From Epichloe hybrida (taxonomy: Eukaryota; Ascomycota; Sordariomycetes; Hypocreales; Clavicipitaceae): DNA of 64,000 nucleotides. Below are positions 1-10,805 of this stretch, piece by piece. Positions within the stretch are counted from its first letter, which is position 1, and each line of letters opens with the position of its first letter. The stretch spans positions 7,130,001-7,194,000 of the forward strand of contig JAFEKR010000001.1 in assembly GCA_019022495.1 (NCBI GenBank), read 5' to 3'. Position numbers and translations under genes: made by a program. The notes beneath the pieces are model-generated. The model had not been told where the DNA came from and ran no database searches. It worked only from the letters and a program-made list of their open reading frames with translations.

Positions 1-539
1 TCAATAATAAGTTCAAGTCCCTCAGAATAGTCGGAAGCCCCTCTTCACTTCAACAACAAGTGGGTCACAGCTGTCGCAGGGCGTATGACGGATAATAATG
101 CACGCACGCGGCACAAATTTTAGTGGCCAGTCAAGTCGGCTGCGCCTGTTTTGTTTTCTTCTCGTCACCGGTGTAGATTTACGATTTGTCGAGCCCGGGC
201 CGAGATGCCAGATGAAAACTTGGCATTTACCGGGCTCAGTAGAAACTTGCATTTATAGGTTAGCATGTCACGGCTCGCATGCTCAATCTTTTCGCCAACA
301 AGTCATGCCCGTGCCATGCCTTCTTTGTAAGCCAGCATTATGAAATGTATGCATGTGCGTTCGGCGTGTTTTCCAATCCCACCATGCCATTGTAAATTTG
401 TCGCAGTCTTGCGCAGTGTACACATCTAGACGAATCTAAATGTATCGTTCATGACACGTGAAACGAGATTTCATTTGGCCTCTACCATTTCATTCGCCCA
501 TGTCTTCTCTAGTCTTATCCCAAATACACACCACGTATG
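1..539. other. Left-edge intergenic sequence
   Basis: I see no supportable gene here. Two short open frames on opposite strands overlap each other around 22-343, have no recognisable domain and look like chance. The right part is presumably the 3' untranslated region and terminator of the minus-strand helicase gene that ends at 540. Confidence 0.6.
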
Positions 540-2631
540 CTATGCTTGCTCCGCTCGGCCGCTAGACACTTTGTAGAATTCCGGCGCTGCCTCCAGCAAC
601 CACGCCTTCTCTATCTTGGTAATGTCGCGAATGAACGTCTTGTCCCCTGTCTCCGTAACCTCTTGGAAAATGACCCAGTCCGCTTTTCGGTTAAACAGCA
701 AAGAACTTGGGTGTGCGTGCATCACCGTCCCGCCCTCGACGTTGCGGAATGTTCCGTCGGGCTGCATGCGAGCCGCATGGGCGAAGTAACCGGCCGTGAG
801 GCACCGCCGAATCTGTTCCGCTTTGCTCTTCGCATCAATTTCCGAGCGATGCGCCGCCAGAGACTCATCAACTTCGATGTTGAATCGCTCAAGGTAGCGT
901 TTTAACTGGGCACGAATACTGACAGCCCGTGTCATTGACTTGTAATTCAAATGATTCTCGTGACAGAAACGGGCTTCTTTTCTCCCCTTTGTCACAAATG
1001 CCGTGTATGCGTTAAGTAGGGTAAGGTGGTCTCCTTCTTCGGCGGCGAATCTCCGCCGAGAGCTTTCCATAGCCTTTTGCTCTCCGTCATGATGGAACCA
1101 CACGCTGCCGCCGAGACTGGTCATGGCCGCTATGGTGAGAATCTCGCTGAGGCAGTTGAGCGACTTGGCGGATAGCAGCGTCTTGGCCATCATAGGCTCG
1201 ACGGCCAGTTCAGCCATACGGAAGCCCAGTGGCTTCGTGAGCTTGGCATACATATCCAGCGCACCGAGAGAGTACAGCAGCTCGAGGGCCTTGGACATGA
1301 GCTCTGATGGAGGTGGTGATAAATAATCAAAACGAACCACGTTATCGATCCCAAGGGCTTTGAGTTGCAGGATCATAGGTGCTAGGTTCGACCTCTGAAT
1401 TTCGGGAGGGTTTGCCTCCGGCAACGAATCTTTATAGCTTTGCTCGGTGTAGAGTCGAAAGCATTTTCCCGGTTTTGTCCTCCCAGCACGGCCGGCTCGC
1501 TGTGACGCGGACGCCTTGGATATCGGCGCAGCAGTTAGTGTCTCGATGCCTGTTCTGGGATTGTACGCACGTAGCTTGACGAAGCCACAATCGACTACGT
1601 AGACTATACCATCAATGGTGACGGAGGCTTCGGCTATATTGGTCGAGAATACCACTTTTCGTTTTCCCTCTGCTGGCTTGTCAAAAATGCACATTTGCTC
1701 TTCGGAAGATAGGCCTGCGTAAAGGGGCAGTGGCTGCAGGTTTGAAAATTGTTCTCCTCCTTGAACGCTCCTCTCCGCAACTGCCTGTACCGCGTTGTCA
1801 ATCTCCTCTCGACCTGTAAGAAAGACGAGAATATCACCATCTGCTTCTTGGGTATGGATCTGGAATACCGTGGCGATGGCACTATCCACGTAATTTTCTG
1901 CCGGGGACTCCAGGTAAAGAATATCAATCGGATATGTTCTGCCCTCTAGGCTGATGATCTTGCCGACCTCCTCATCTTCGTCTTTGGCCAGAGAGGTCTG
2001 CTCCTCGCTTTTACTAGCAAAAAACTTGAGGAAATCCTCGGCTTGTAATGTCGCACTGCTGACTATGATTCTCAATTCAGGTCGTTTCCTACGAATCTTC
2101 TTCAGCAAGCCCAGCAGGACATCTGTGCTAATTGACCGCTCATGTGCTTCATCAACCATGATGACCGAGTACCGACTGAGCAAAGGGTCCACGAGCGCTT
2201 CTCGAATTAGCAACCCATCGGTTAGAAATTTGATGCGCGTCGCCGAGGAAGTAACGTCTTCGAAACGGATAGAGTAGCCGACTTCTTTCCCTACCTCACA
2301 GCCTAGTTCATCCGCCACGCGAAGCGCAACTGTGGTGGCTGCCACCCGTCTGGGCTTTTTTGACGTGGTCAGTTCATGTCGAGACTGGTTAAGCGGTGCC
2401 TAAACACACCTGTGTAATCCCGATGATCTTGCCGTCCGCGCACCATCCTGCCTTTTCGAGGTACTGGGGTATTTGTGTGGTTTTTCCAGAGCCCGTCTGA
2501 CCAATGACTATGGTGACGGGGTAGGTCTCGATGACATAGAGTAGACTGTCGTGGTATTTAGCAATGGGCAGGAGAGCGGGAGGTTTGTGCAGAGCCGAGA
2601 TGAAGCTAGCGTCGAGGCTGAACTCGGCCAT
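540..2631 (-). CDS. DEAH-box ATP-dependent RNA helicase, DHX35-like
   Basis: This is a nuclear-type DEAH-box RNA helicase of the Prp2/Prp16/Prp22/Prp43/DHX35 superfamily, which remodels RNA-protein complexes using ATP. Two exons are joined (2410-2631 and 540-2354) across a 55-bp GT-AG intron, giving 678 residues. Motif I (GQTGSGKTTQ) lies near residue 44-53 in exon 1. The frame then reads through ITQ-PRRVAATTVA (motif Ia), DEAH (II), SSAT (III), and QRAGRAGR (VI), followed by the helicase-associated winged-helix and OB-fold C-terminal region. The short N-terminus of about 40 residues before motif I and the length of about 680 fit DHX35 better than the longer splicing helicases; that assignment is from family knowledge. 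The start at 2631 is the first ATG in frame and lies just ahead of conserved sequence. The gene diverges from the CUE-domain gene to its right. Confidence 0.9.
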
Positions 2632-3213
2632 GTTTGTGTGGAAGATTGAGACCTCGCAACTTCATCTAGCAGGTCAAGGAAGGGGAGATCAACAGCCACA
2701 CGGCTTCTCCATCATCATGATTACGACAGCAGATCACTTCTGGTTGGCTGCTGGTGTTGATATTGGGGGGATTGAGCATAGAAAGCCTTTGGTTGCTCAG
2801 TCGTGGTAAATACCCTAGAGCTGTCGCATGTTTGAAGATTCTTTGCATCCATGATCGACTGAGTCACGCAATGCAAGCCTTGACGTGTGGGGAACGTCAT
2901 CACATCAGCGCGTCGCGGCCAGCTCCAACCCCTCTCGCCTGGTCCTGCTCATTCAAATTTCAACTGATAATACATACGTACATTATTACATCTGTCACAA
3001 CCGAAATAATAATAATAAAAAGCTTGCCCCTCTCTGTCAGCTAAACTCGCATCATGTCGAATCCAGCGGAACCGGTTTGTACCCACACGGTTGCTATTCC
3101 TGCCTTGTTAATACAAGAAAGAGGCGTAGCTAATAAATTGGCCCCGGCTTCGATAGAACAGGCACACCACAGAGACAGGCGCCGAGTCGCCTACCACTGC
3201 CCGACCGCTCGAG
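2632..3213. promoter_or_regulatory. Divergent promoter region between helicase and CUE-domain genes
   Basis: About 580 bp separate the two divergent starts, so this stretch probably holds both promoters and 5' leaders. An upstream ATG at 3054 could be a first coding exon of the CUE gene: the codons directly before ATG 3214 are open and read like protein (about TTETGAESPTTARPLE), and a 3054 exon could be spliced onto them. I could not fix the donor and acceptor, so I leave it out of the coding call. Confidence 0.5.
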
Positions 3214-4555
3214 ATGGACGACGACGACGTGCAAGATACTAGTATCGCTCCCGATGACGGTGTTGCAACAAAGACCAGTAACGTCCCTAGTACTGCAGCA
3301 ACCACTACTGCCCCTACCGCCGAGACATCGACGAACACGAACACGGACACGTCAGGCGAGCCTGCCCCTCACAGACCTCCTCGACCTTTGACAGAGGCGC
3401 AGAAGAACGTCATGATATTGAAGGAGGCCTTTCCTACGGTAGACAATTCCGTCATCAAAGCTGTGCTGAGGGCCAGCGGTGGCCAGGTTGAGCCAGCCTT
3501 CAATGCGTTGCTTGGTGAGCCTTGTACATTGGAGACAAACGCTCGAGGGAGAATACCACCTCTGACATGACGTAACTCTAGAAATGACGGATCCGGATGC
3601 TGTCGAGGATGAGGGCCAAGAAGTGCCTCCGCCGCAGCCTCCTCGCCCACAAGGACGGGCGCAGATATCTCAGGTCGAGGCCGATGAACTATACGCTCGT
3701 CAACTGGCTGAACATTATGACAATGTTGGCGCATACGAGACCCGTACTTCGAGCCGAAATCGCAATGCTGCTCCCAATCAAGGCTGGGATGGAGACGAGC
3801 GCGAACATAGCTTCATAGACGACGATCTGCCCGCTATTCGCGAGAACTTGCGCAAGGGCTTTCTTGACACACAAACCAAGGTGAACTCATGGATTACCAA
3901 TATTAGAAAAAAAATCGAAGAGAGCTTTGACGAGACGGAAGACAATTCGCAACGCCCAGGACAGCCTCCCCGTCGCCAGGGCGAGGCAAGCCGAAGAAGC
4001 GGTGACTACGAACGGTACGACGCGGACCCTCAAGTCCTGAGCGACGATTTTGCCGGAATCAAATTATCAGCAGATGGATGTAAGTTTGAGGCCACAATGA
4101 ATCCACATCACATCAAGCGCTAATGTTGGCTGAATGCAGCAGCCGCCCACGGTAGACCCATGATCAACTCGGGCATACACAGACCTCCTCCTTCATCCAC
4201 GTCTCCGAGACCAGGCAACGGGCGGAGAGTAGGATTCAAAGAGGAAACCGAGGAAATCAACATGTACGACGCGTCGCCCATAGTTCCACCAAAGGACACG
4301 CCGCCCAACTTGGGCAAGGCCAGCAAGTGGCAGCCCTTGTCGTCGATCGAGCCAAGTCCAATCACCGACAACGACCCTTTCAGTCTAGGCGACAGCGAGG
4401 ACGAGAAGGAAGTTGGCAAGGATAGCAAACCCAAGGATATCAAGGCCAACGACAGTGAGCGTCTGAAGAAGGCTGCGGCAGAGGCTATGGCTGACAGCTT
4501 GGTGGAGCCGTCGAAGGATGGAGTATTAATACAGGCAGGCAAGAAGAAGAGCTAG
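3214..4555 (+). CDS. CUE-domain ubiquitin-binding protein (Cue5-like)
   Basis: The predicted protein of 404 residues is made from three exons (3214-3514, 3582-4079, 4140-4555). A CUE domain of about 40 residues lies near positions 60-101 (start TEAQKNVMILKEAFPTVDNS, ending in AFNALL); CUE domains bind ubiquitin, and fungal Cue5-type proteins act as autophagy receptors for ubiquitinated cargo. The rest is acidic, proline-rich and probably disordered, with one charged segment around DLPAIRENLRKGFLDTQTKV that is typically conserved in these fungal proteins. Exon 1 ends in phase 1 right after the CUE domain (AFNALL-E-MTDPD), and exon 2 ends in phase 1 at ADG-S-AAHGRP. The true start may be further upstream, possibly from an additional exon beginning at 3054. 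I infer the Cue5-like role from domain order; specific cargo cannot be read from the sequence. Confidence 0.8.
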
Positions 4556-4850
4556 ACTGCGAGAGCCGGCTCTTCATGGGCGGGTCACGGTTACACGAAG
4601 AAGTTTGATGGCGCAAGCCGGCTGCCTTGCAGGTTGCCTTGCAGGATCACGGTTGGATTATCTCGCAACGTTTCTTCTTGACCGGACAAGGCGGAAGAGC
4701 ATGATCCGTTTATTCTCGGAATGCAAGCAGAATTGACTCGATTGTTCCATTTGAAATGATGCAAAATACACACATTCACACAGTCATGCACACAGTCGCC
4801 TCCTTTTCTATTGTGCCATGCCATGCATGGGCAAGTCGCTTCATAAATAA

Positions 4851-4885
<35 letters not shown>

Positions 4886-5348
4886 CGGGGTCGATTGTGC
4901 GGTTTGGATTGGTCACCGAAAGCCAAGCGGCTAATGTGCGGTATTTCCCTGTGGGTCCCGGGTGCGGAGCAAGTGGATATCGACTTCTCTCTCAACTTCT
5001 GAGAGAGCCCAGAGAGCCCAGGTCCGGTGCCGGCAAGTTCCTCCAGGAACCAGGACATGTCTTGTTGAAGAAGTTGCTTGTTGCCTCGCAACCCACCACG
5101 CGGCATTCTTGCATGAACGGCACTGACGTCCCTTGTCCTTCAACTGTAATCCGTATTCCGTCCGGAGTACGGACTACGGAGTACAGTAACGCAGTTTGAC
5201 ACTGCCTGTTTCTACGGAGTACCTGCCTGTTTCATCTGTACGGACTACGGATTACGGATTACTCGAGCTCATTATTTATATTCCCGACTCGCAGCCCTCT
5301 CGCAGCCCTCTCGCAGCCCTCCCAGCCTCCGGGGCTCCGAGGCCCAAC
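4556..5348. promoter_or_regulatory. Intergenic region upstream of the Pho81/NUC-2 homologue
   Basis: No gene is seen. The stretch holds a (GCAC)n microsatellite (about 4851-4887), two exact copies of the palindrome half-site TACGGAGTA (5175-5183 and 5213-5221) with related CCGTA/ATTCCG sequences around them, and three tandem copies of an 11-bp unit TCGCAGCCCTC at about 5288-5322 directly before the start codon. An AT-rich TATA-like stretch lies near 5272-5282. These probably form the promoter and leader of the phosphate-sensor gene. Confidence 0.5.
4851..4887. repeat. (GCAC)n microsatellite
   Basis: About nine perfect copies of the tetranucleotide GCAC lie in tandem. Repeats of this purity are usually length-variable between strains. 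Confidence 0.95.
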
Positions 5349-8300
5349 ATGTAAGTGACGCCGGGTTCTGACCACCCGTTACTTTGTCTGCCATGTCCTC
5401 GTCGTCACTCACTCACTGCTCCTGACACTCGTTTCCCATCTTCTTCTTCCAGGAAGTTCGGCAAACAAATACAGAAGCGGCAGCTCGAGGTCCCAGAGTA
5501 TGCCGCCAGCTTTGTCAATTACAAAGCTTTGAAAAAGGTGACATATTTCAACAAACTGTAGCTCTCTCTTCACCTTCACAACATGTCCCTCAAATACGTG
5601 TCATGATGTCCGTCTTCTCGCATAAACTGTCCACGCTGCCCCATCCGCACGCCTCATCAAATTAGGATGAATCGGTGACCACTCATTTGCTGATGACTTG
5701 GCTGTCTCTTTTCATATTGTTTTCCCCTCATCTCATCACATGACTGGTCAGGACTCTTTCTAACGTGCTTCACGAATAGCTCATCAAGAAGCTCTCCGCC
5801 ACTCCGACCTTGGCGGCGCAAAATGATTTTCACCGTCCCACTGGTCCCGTGGACTCTCAAGCAGCCCTTCAAGCAAACAAGGCAACCTTCTTCTTCCAAC
5901 TCGTAAGACTCGCTCATATGCAACAACACATCGTTACAACGAAACTCGCCAGTTGTCTAACGTATGAATCAATTGCATAGGAACGTGAGCTTGACAAGGT
6001 GAATGCCTTCTACTTACAAAAAGAAGCCGAGCTCAAGATCCGATTGAAAACTCTCTTGGACAAGAAAAAGGTTCTGCAGACGAGAGACGGCATCTCGAGA
6101 CGCTCTTCAAAGTTCACCACGCTTGAAGAAGGCTTTCAACAGTTTGCCACTGACCTGAATAAGCTCCAGCAGTTTGTCGAAATCAACGGGACTGCCTTCT
6201 CGAAAATCCTCAAGAAGTGGGACAAAACATCCAAATCCAAGACCAAGGAGCTTTATTTGTCTCGAGCCGTCGAGGTTCAACCTTTTTTCAACGCGACCGT
6301 CATCAGTGAACTTTCAGACCAGGCCACCACTAGTCTCCAAGAGCTCGGTGCTTGGTCCGATGGCATCCAGGTCAACTTCCAGACCCCGGGCCACGTTGTC
6401 ACCAGTCAGCATTTCATGGGTACGGATGAGGGAGATGCCGATACCTTACTTCTCGATACCGTTATTGCAGGAAATCTCGAACAACTGCGAGACCTATTGA
6501 CAAAAATGCAGTCAGCAAGCAGCTCAAGTGAGGGTGAAAGCTCGCTACCCGATCGGGTTACACGGACGTTTTTGACCGCCATCCACGACGCTCCTCAAGA
6601 GGCGTTACGGGTCTTGCTGGACACTGGGCTGGTTGATCTGCAATCATATGACGACATCAATGAGAGAAATTGTCTACATCAGGCAACCATTTACGGAAAG
6701 CAATATGTACTGGAATGGGGTCTGCAAGCTGGCGTATCTGCGGAAAGAACCGACGTTTATGGCCGGGTACCGTTGCATTACGCCAGTTTGCACGGTCGTC
6801 TCGATATGCTTGAGGCGCTGCTGAAGGGTAAAATTGATCCAGACCGATGGAATCTTTTGGAACCATGGCTCACACTCTCTTGTAGTCAACATCGCAGCCA
6901 TCGATCTCATCGACCATGACAACTTCACCCCGCTCATTCACTCCATCATACACGGCCATCTCGATTGTATCGAGCGCCTGCTGGCGCGGTCAGCAAGGAT
7001 AGATCCCGTGTCTGACTCGGATCACGTCCCTCTCAATCTAGCCTGTGAACATGGTTCTGAGGCGGTCGTCGAGCTTCTTTTAAAGCACGGAGCAAGTATC
7101 TTCCCCGATGCTGAAGGCCTCTACCCCCAGCATCTAGTGGCACGTTCTGGAAAGACTTCGGAGCTTCTTCTACTTCTGAAGCAATACGGCGCCGACCTCG
7201 ACCAAATCGACAAGCTGTATGGGTGGACACCTCTCGTTCACGCAGCCAGTGAAGGTAATGTGGACTGTCTGCAAGCCCTGCTAAAAATAGGCGTCGATGT
7301 CAACATTGTCGACGAGAAACATCTCCCGGCCATGTACTACGCCGCTTGGGAAGGCCATCTCGAGTGCATGGAGCTGCTCGCGCCCTTCAACACCCGCATT
7401 CGAGCCAGTCCACTCGTCGTCTCCCAGCCATCACTTGGTCCCATGGATAGCAGCAGCAGTGCGCCGGCCCCCATGTCATTGGATCCGGATGCGATCCCGA
7501 TCCTCGAGTTACCGCCTCCCATCATCCCTCTTCGTCGTTATGGACACAACTTCCTCGATACCAAGACCGTTGTTCAAATCGGCTTCGACGACACCACTCA
7601 CGAACAACCACTCATGTTCTTTCAGGATGGGAAATATCCCGCAGCTCGGCTTACCATCTCCTCCAAGCTCTCCGACCTCATTCCGAAGAACATCATTCTA
7701 CCCTTCCAAGAAGAAACTCGCATCGTATCTTTCCAGGTCGACAACCTCGATGCGTTTTCGCTCGATTTCGACGTCTTCCCTACGTACGGCGCCAAGATTA
7801 TCGCCAAGACGGTCGTGCTTCCAAGCGCTTTCAAGACAAAGCAGGCGGGCATTTCCAAGTGCTGCCTGCCACTGTTCGATCCACGCCTGAGAGCGATTGG
7901 TCAAATCAGCTTCAGTACGCAGGTCATCAAACCCTTCAAGGGCCAACCACTGGAAATCACAGACTTTGAAACGTACTGGAAGGCCACCAGCCAGTTCAAC
8001 CAGCCTACCAATGCAGTCGTCACGGGCTCCAGCCTTTCGGGTGATTATGTGCGGGTTTTCGTGCAATATACCAGTGACGGAGTACCAGTCATCTGGCCGC
8101 AGTGGACAATCAACTGCGGCGGGCTAGACATTCCGCTCTGCCGGCTGTCGTTGCAGCAGTTCGAGGCGATAACATGCCAACATGCCAGCCGTGCGCAGTT
8201 TCGCAACCTCGCGTCCATGACTGTGGATAACATTGCCGAAATATACCAGATCCTGGCGTCAGCCGGCGTGACACTCAAGGATGTCTTGGCAATCTTGCCA

Positions 8301-8932
8301 CGCGGCGTCAACGTCAACCTGCAGATCCTGTATCCGTCACAAGAGGAGGAGAAGGTGCTGGCACTCGGACCGGCATTGGACGTGAACGTTTTCGTGGATG
8401 CCATTCTAACCATTGTTTTTGACCATGCTCGCTCGCAACGAGTTCAGTTCCAATCCACTGATGTGGCTCGCTCCATGGTCTTTAGCAGCTACAATCCTCG
8501 CCTGTGTACGGCACTCAACTGGAAACAGCCCAACTTCCCGGTATTCCTGTGCAACGATCTCGGCCGGGAGACTGCTAGTGAGCCGAACACGATACAGACG
8601 AGCGGACGACGCAGCACATCAATCAAGGAAGCTGTTCGGATCGCACAGAGCAATAACTTTATGGGATTAATGTGCTACTCCAGGCTATTGGTGAGTGTGA
8701 AAAGAGAGAGAGAGAGAAAGGTGTGGTAGCTAGCTAACTGGTCTTGTAGGATATGGTGCCTGCTCTGGTTGATGCCATCAAATCTCAAGGACTGGCCCTT
8801 GTCATGGATAAATCAACAGATCCTGACAGTACAAACCGCATGACAGACCCGTTCCCGCGGCCACCCAAGGGCGTAGATGGCGTTTTGAGAAGCCACGGCA
8901 TTTTGCGGTTCAATGACTCGATAGACATGTAG
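5349..8932 (+). CDS. Pho81/NUC-2 homologue: SPX-ankyrin phosphate sensor
   Basis: Six exons (5349-5350, 5453-5537, 5780-5902, 5981-6827, 6886-8690, 8750-8932) give 1014 residues. The start codon itself is split: AT at 5349-5350, a GTAAGT donor, and the G after the CAG acceptor at 5452, yielding MKFGKQIQKRQLEVPEYAAS. That is the canonical opening of an SPX domain, which binds inositol pyrophosphates. The SPX domain spans roughly residues 1-200, an ankyrin repeat array follows at about 340-560 (for example GRVPLHYASLHGRLDMLEAL and TPLIHSIIHGHLDCIERLLA), and a C-terminal GDPD-like region runs to the end. This order is that of yeast Pho81 and Neurospora NUC-2, which inhibit the Pho85-type cyclin/CDK when phosphate is low and so turn on phosphate acquisition genes. 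Length matches the family. All six exons keep one frame, supporting an intact gene. Confidence 0.93.
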
Positions 8933-9459
8933 AGACATTTGTGACGAGTGTGAAGTGAAGGATGACGATTGTTAGGTACGAATACTCGCATGGTGGGGAT
9001 GACATTCTGCTTGATTTCTCTTAATTTTGGGTGTGATGAAAATAGATGATAATACACAGCACTGAGAGGCCCGTGTAACTTTTTTTTCTCCCATGGTTTT
9101 TGCATGTGTCTTTAAGTGCCGTGTGTTTACACATATTAATTACACTAGTTAGCTTTAGATAAGGCTATTTCTAATACTCCTAACTAGCTTTTAGTAGACT
9201 AGTAAGAGTAAGAGTACTAGAAATAGCCTTATTTAAAGCTAATTAAAGTAACTAATATATATAAATACACAGCACTTAAAGAGACTTTGCAAAATTTCCC
9301 ATGCAAAAAGAGTTACACGGACGTATCAGTCCCATCGGACATTGGACGCCCGTCACTATTCATTTTCATCAATCGTTGGCATTCATAGCGTCTCTGGCCC
9401 CCGTCTCCCGCTCCAAATTTCAAATTTCAAATTTCAAAAAAAAAAACGGTCTGGTACCC
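8933..9459. other. Convergent intergenic region containing an inverted-repeat element
   Basis: This region lies between the 3' ends of the plus-strand Pho81/NUC-2 homologue and a minus-strand membrane-protein gene. Apart from the inverted-repeat element described separately, I see only a short triple repeat of CAAATTT near 9416-9436 and an A-run at about 9436-9446. Confidence 0.6.
9061..9330. mobile_element. MITE-like inverted-repeat element
   Basis: Two arms of about 130 bp are reverse complements of each other around a centre near 9195. The inner 70 bp of each arm match best: GGCTATTTCTAATACTC on the left pairs with GAGTACTAGAAATAGCC on the right, and AAGTGCCGTGTGTTTA pairs with TAAATACACAGCACTT. 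Weaker similarity continues outwards at equal spacing to ACTGA on the left and TCAGT on the right. The inner segment 9115-9276 is bounded by TA on both sides (9113-9114, 9277-9278), which would suit a Tc1/mariner-type target duplication, but because homology extends past it the true ends could be the outer ones. It has no coding capacity, is AT-rich and could fold into one long hairpin, so it resembles a non-autonomous miniature inverted-repeat transposable element. Family assignment needs other copies. Confidence 0.7.
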
Positions 9460-10146
9460 TCATGCCCCCCGATAGCCATACTTCAACGCAGACAGGTCCG
9501 TTTCGGGATCCACGCCGCCCATGACAACCTTTGCCAACAAGACGATGGCGTAGACCACTCCCGGCAAGTTGCCCGTGGCGATCCATGCGAAGCTCCCGCT
9601 GGCAGCACCTCTTCCCGTCGCCAACTCCATCAGAGCTAGGATGAGAACCAGCCCCGCGTTCAGGTAGGGCAGGTACGTTTCCAGCGGCGACTTGTCACGG
9701 CCACGGCCACGGTCAAGGTTCAGGAAGCCCCGTTGCGGCCGGCTTGACGCCCTGGTCCATGCGTCGAGGGGCGCTATGCCCGTCACGCCGGGCGGGAGCC
9801 TGTGAAGCAGGTAGGCCGTTGAGAGAAGGGACGAGAGCGATGGGACGGCGACGATGGCCCGGCGGGGGTGGTGGTGTGCGAGGAGGGCCTCGATGTAGGG
9901 GAGCGTGGCGGCGAGGGGGAGGGCGAGGAGGAGGCGGCTGAAGAGGGTGTTTTGAAGGGCGTTCTGGGCGGAGAGGTGGTTGATGAGGGCTTCTTGTTCT
10001 GTGTGTGATTGCTTCAGTTCTGTTCATGCTGTGGATGGTGCGGGGGGTTTGCGCGAACCTTGCTCATCGAGGCTGTCGGGCTCGGAGGAGTAGGAGGGGT
10101 AGCGGAGTGTGCGGCGGAGTCGGGCGCGGGAGGATGAGGATTCCAT
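9460..10146 (-). CDS. Conserved small multi-pass membrane protein, function unknown
   Basis: Two exons (10059-10146 and 9460-9998) join across a 60-bp intron to encode 208 residues. The N-terminus is serine/arginine-rich (MESSSSRARLRRTLRYPSYS), followed by a glutamine-rich helix and about four hydrophobic segments: LLLALPLAATLPYIEALL, IVAVPSLSSLLSTAYLLHRL, YLNAGLVLILALMEL and GVVYAIVLLAKVVM. The splice is phase 1 (DEQ-E-QEALINHL) with a good acceptor ACACAG. I do not recognise a named domain; it looks like a fungal-specific integral membrane protein. The start ATG at 10146 is the first in frame and overlaps a run of TTGGGC hexamers in the leader on the other strand. Confidence 0.7.
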
Positions 10147-10348
10147 GGATTGGGCTTGGGCTTGGGCTTGGGCTTGGAGATGTTTTTGTTTGTGTTGGGT
10201 GGATTCTGGAGCTTGTTGCTGCTTGTTGGAGATGCAGAGCAGTTTTGGCCAGAAAAAAGAGCCAGAGGTGCGTTGAACTGTTTCCTCTCACCGTTAATAC
10301 TTCGTTACCTCGCCCAAATGTCAACCAGCTGATTCAGCAAAAGCAACA
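10147..10348. repeat. TTGGGC hexamer repeat in a 5' leader region
   Basis: About four and a half tandem copies of TTGGGC lie at 10149-10177 immediately upstream of the minus-strand membrane-protein start, so they would be transcribed as GCCCAA repeats in its leader. Nothing else recognisable is present before the tRNA gene. Confidence 0.8.
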
Positions 10349-10430
10349 GCGTGATTGGTTTAGTGGTAAAATTCTCCGTTGCCATCCGGGCAGCGTCGGG
10401 GAGCCCTGGGTTCGATTCCCAGATCACGCA
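10349..10430 (+). tRNA. tRNA-Gly (GCC) with an 11-nt intron
   Basis: The gene folds as a tRNA: acceptor stem GCGTGAT pairs perfectly with ATCACGC, followed by the discriminator base A at 10430. The D-arm contains GGTTTAGTGGTAAAA (A box), and the T-arm CTGGG-TTCGATT-CCCAG contains the B box. The anticodon stem CTCCG/CGGGG closes a loop beginning TTGCCA, giving anticodon GCC for glycine. Between the two strands of this stem lie 18 nt instead of 7, which fits a normal seven-base loop plus an 11-nt intron (TCCGGGCAGCG) right after position 37, the usual place for nuclear tRNA introns removed by the tRNA splicing endonuclease. No CCA is encoded, as expected in eukaryotes. Confidence 0.95.
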
Positions 10431-10436
10431 GAGTTC

Positions 10437-10444
10437 TTTTTTTT
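10437..10444 (+). terminator. RNA polymerase III terminator of tRNA-Gly
   Basis: A run of eight T residues begins six bases after the end of the tRNA, the standard Pol III stop signal. Confidence 0.85.
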
Positions 10445-10805
10445 ATTCAGTGATTTGAATGGATTTGGTGTTGACGGGTCTGGAAGGCGTCATGTAGTTG
10501 GTGGTGGTGGTGAGTTGAGTATAGCGATTGATGTGTGTGTACTCTTTTTTATTGACATGATGAGTTCAATACTACTGTGAGTGAAAGTTGACTTCTTTGA
10601 ACATGAGACAATAAATATTATGTATGATATTATATAGTATGCCTTGTTTGCTGAGATGTGAAGGGTTGACTGAGGGCCGGCCCCCTGGGCATAGATAGGC
10701 AGCTTTGAATGTTATTGTATATCGCTCGCTATTCGTAACTCAACTCATGACAAGATGAAGACAAGATGGCAGTACCAACCACCCGCCCACCCCTCCTCCT
10801 CATTC
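10445..10805. other. Short intergenic stretch right of the tRNA
   Basis: Roughly 360 bp between the tRNA terminator and the 3' end of the minus-strand WD40 gene. It is moderately AT-rich around 10600-10640 and holds no recognisable gene; it probably contains the polyadenylation region of the WD40 gene. Confidence 0.6.

Noticed and set aside
540..905. Plus-strand open frame opposite the helicase 3' end
   Set aside because: It is a shadow of the DEAH-box helicase C-terminal region on the other strand.
4851..4887. Regular tandem repeat considered as a CRISPR array or telomere-like tract
   Set aside because: It is a pure tetranucleotide microsatellite without spacers; no CRISPR-like or telomeric repeat exists in the window.
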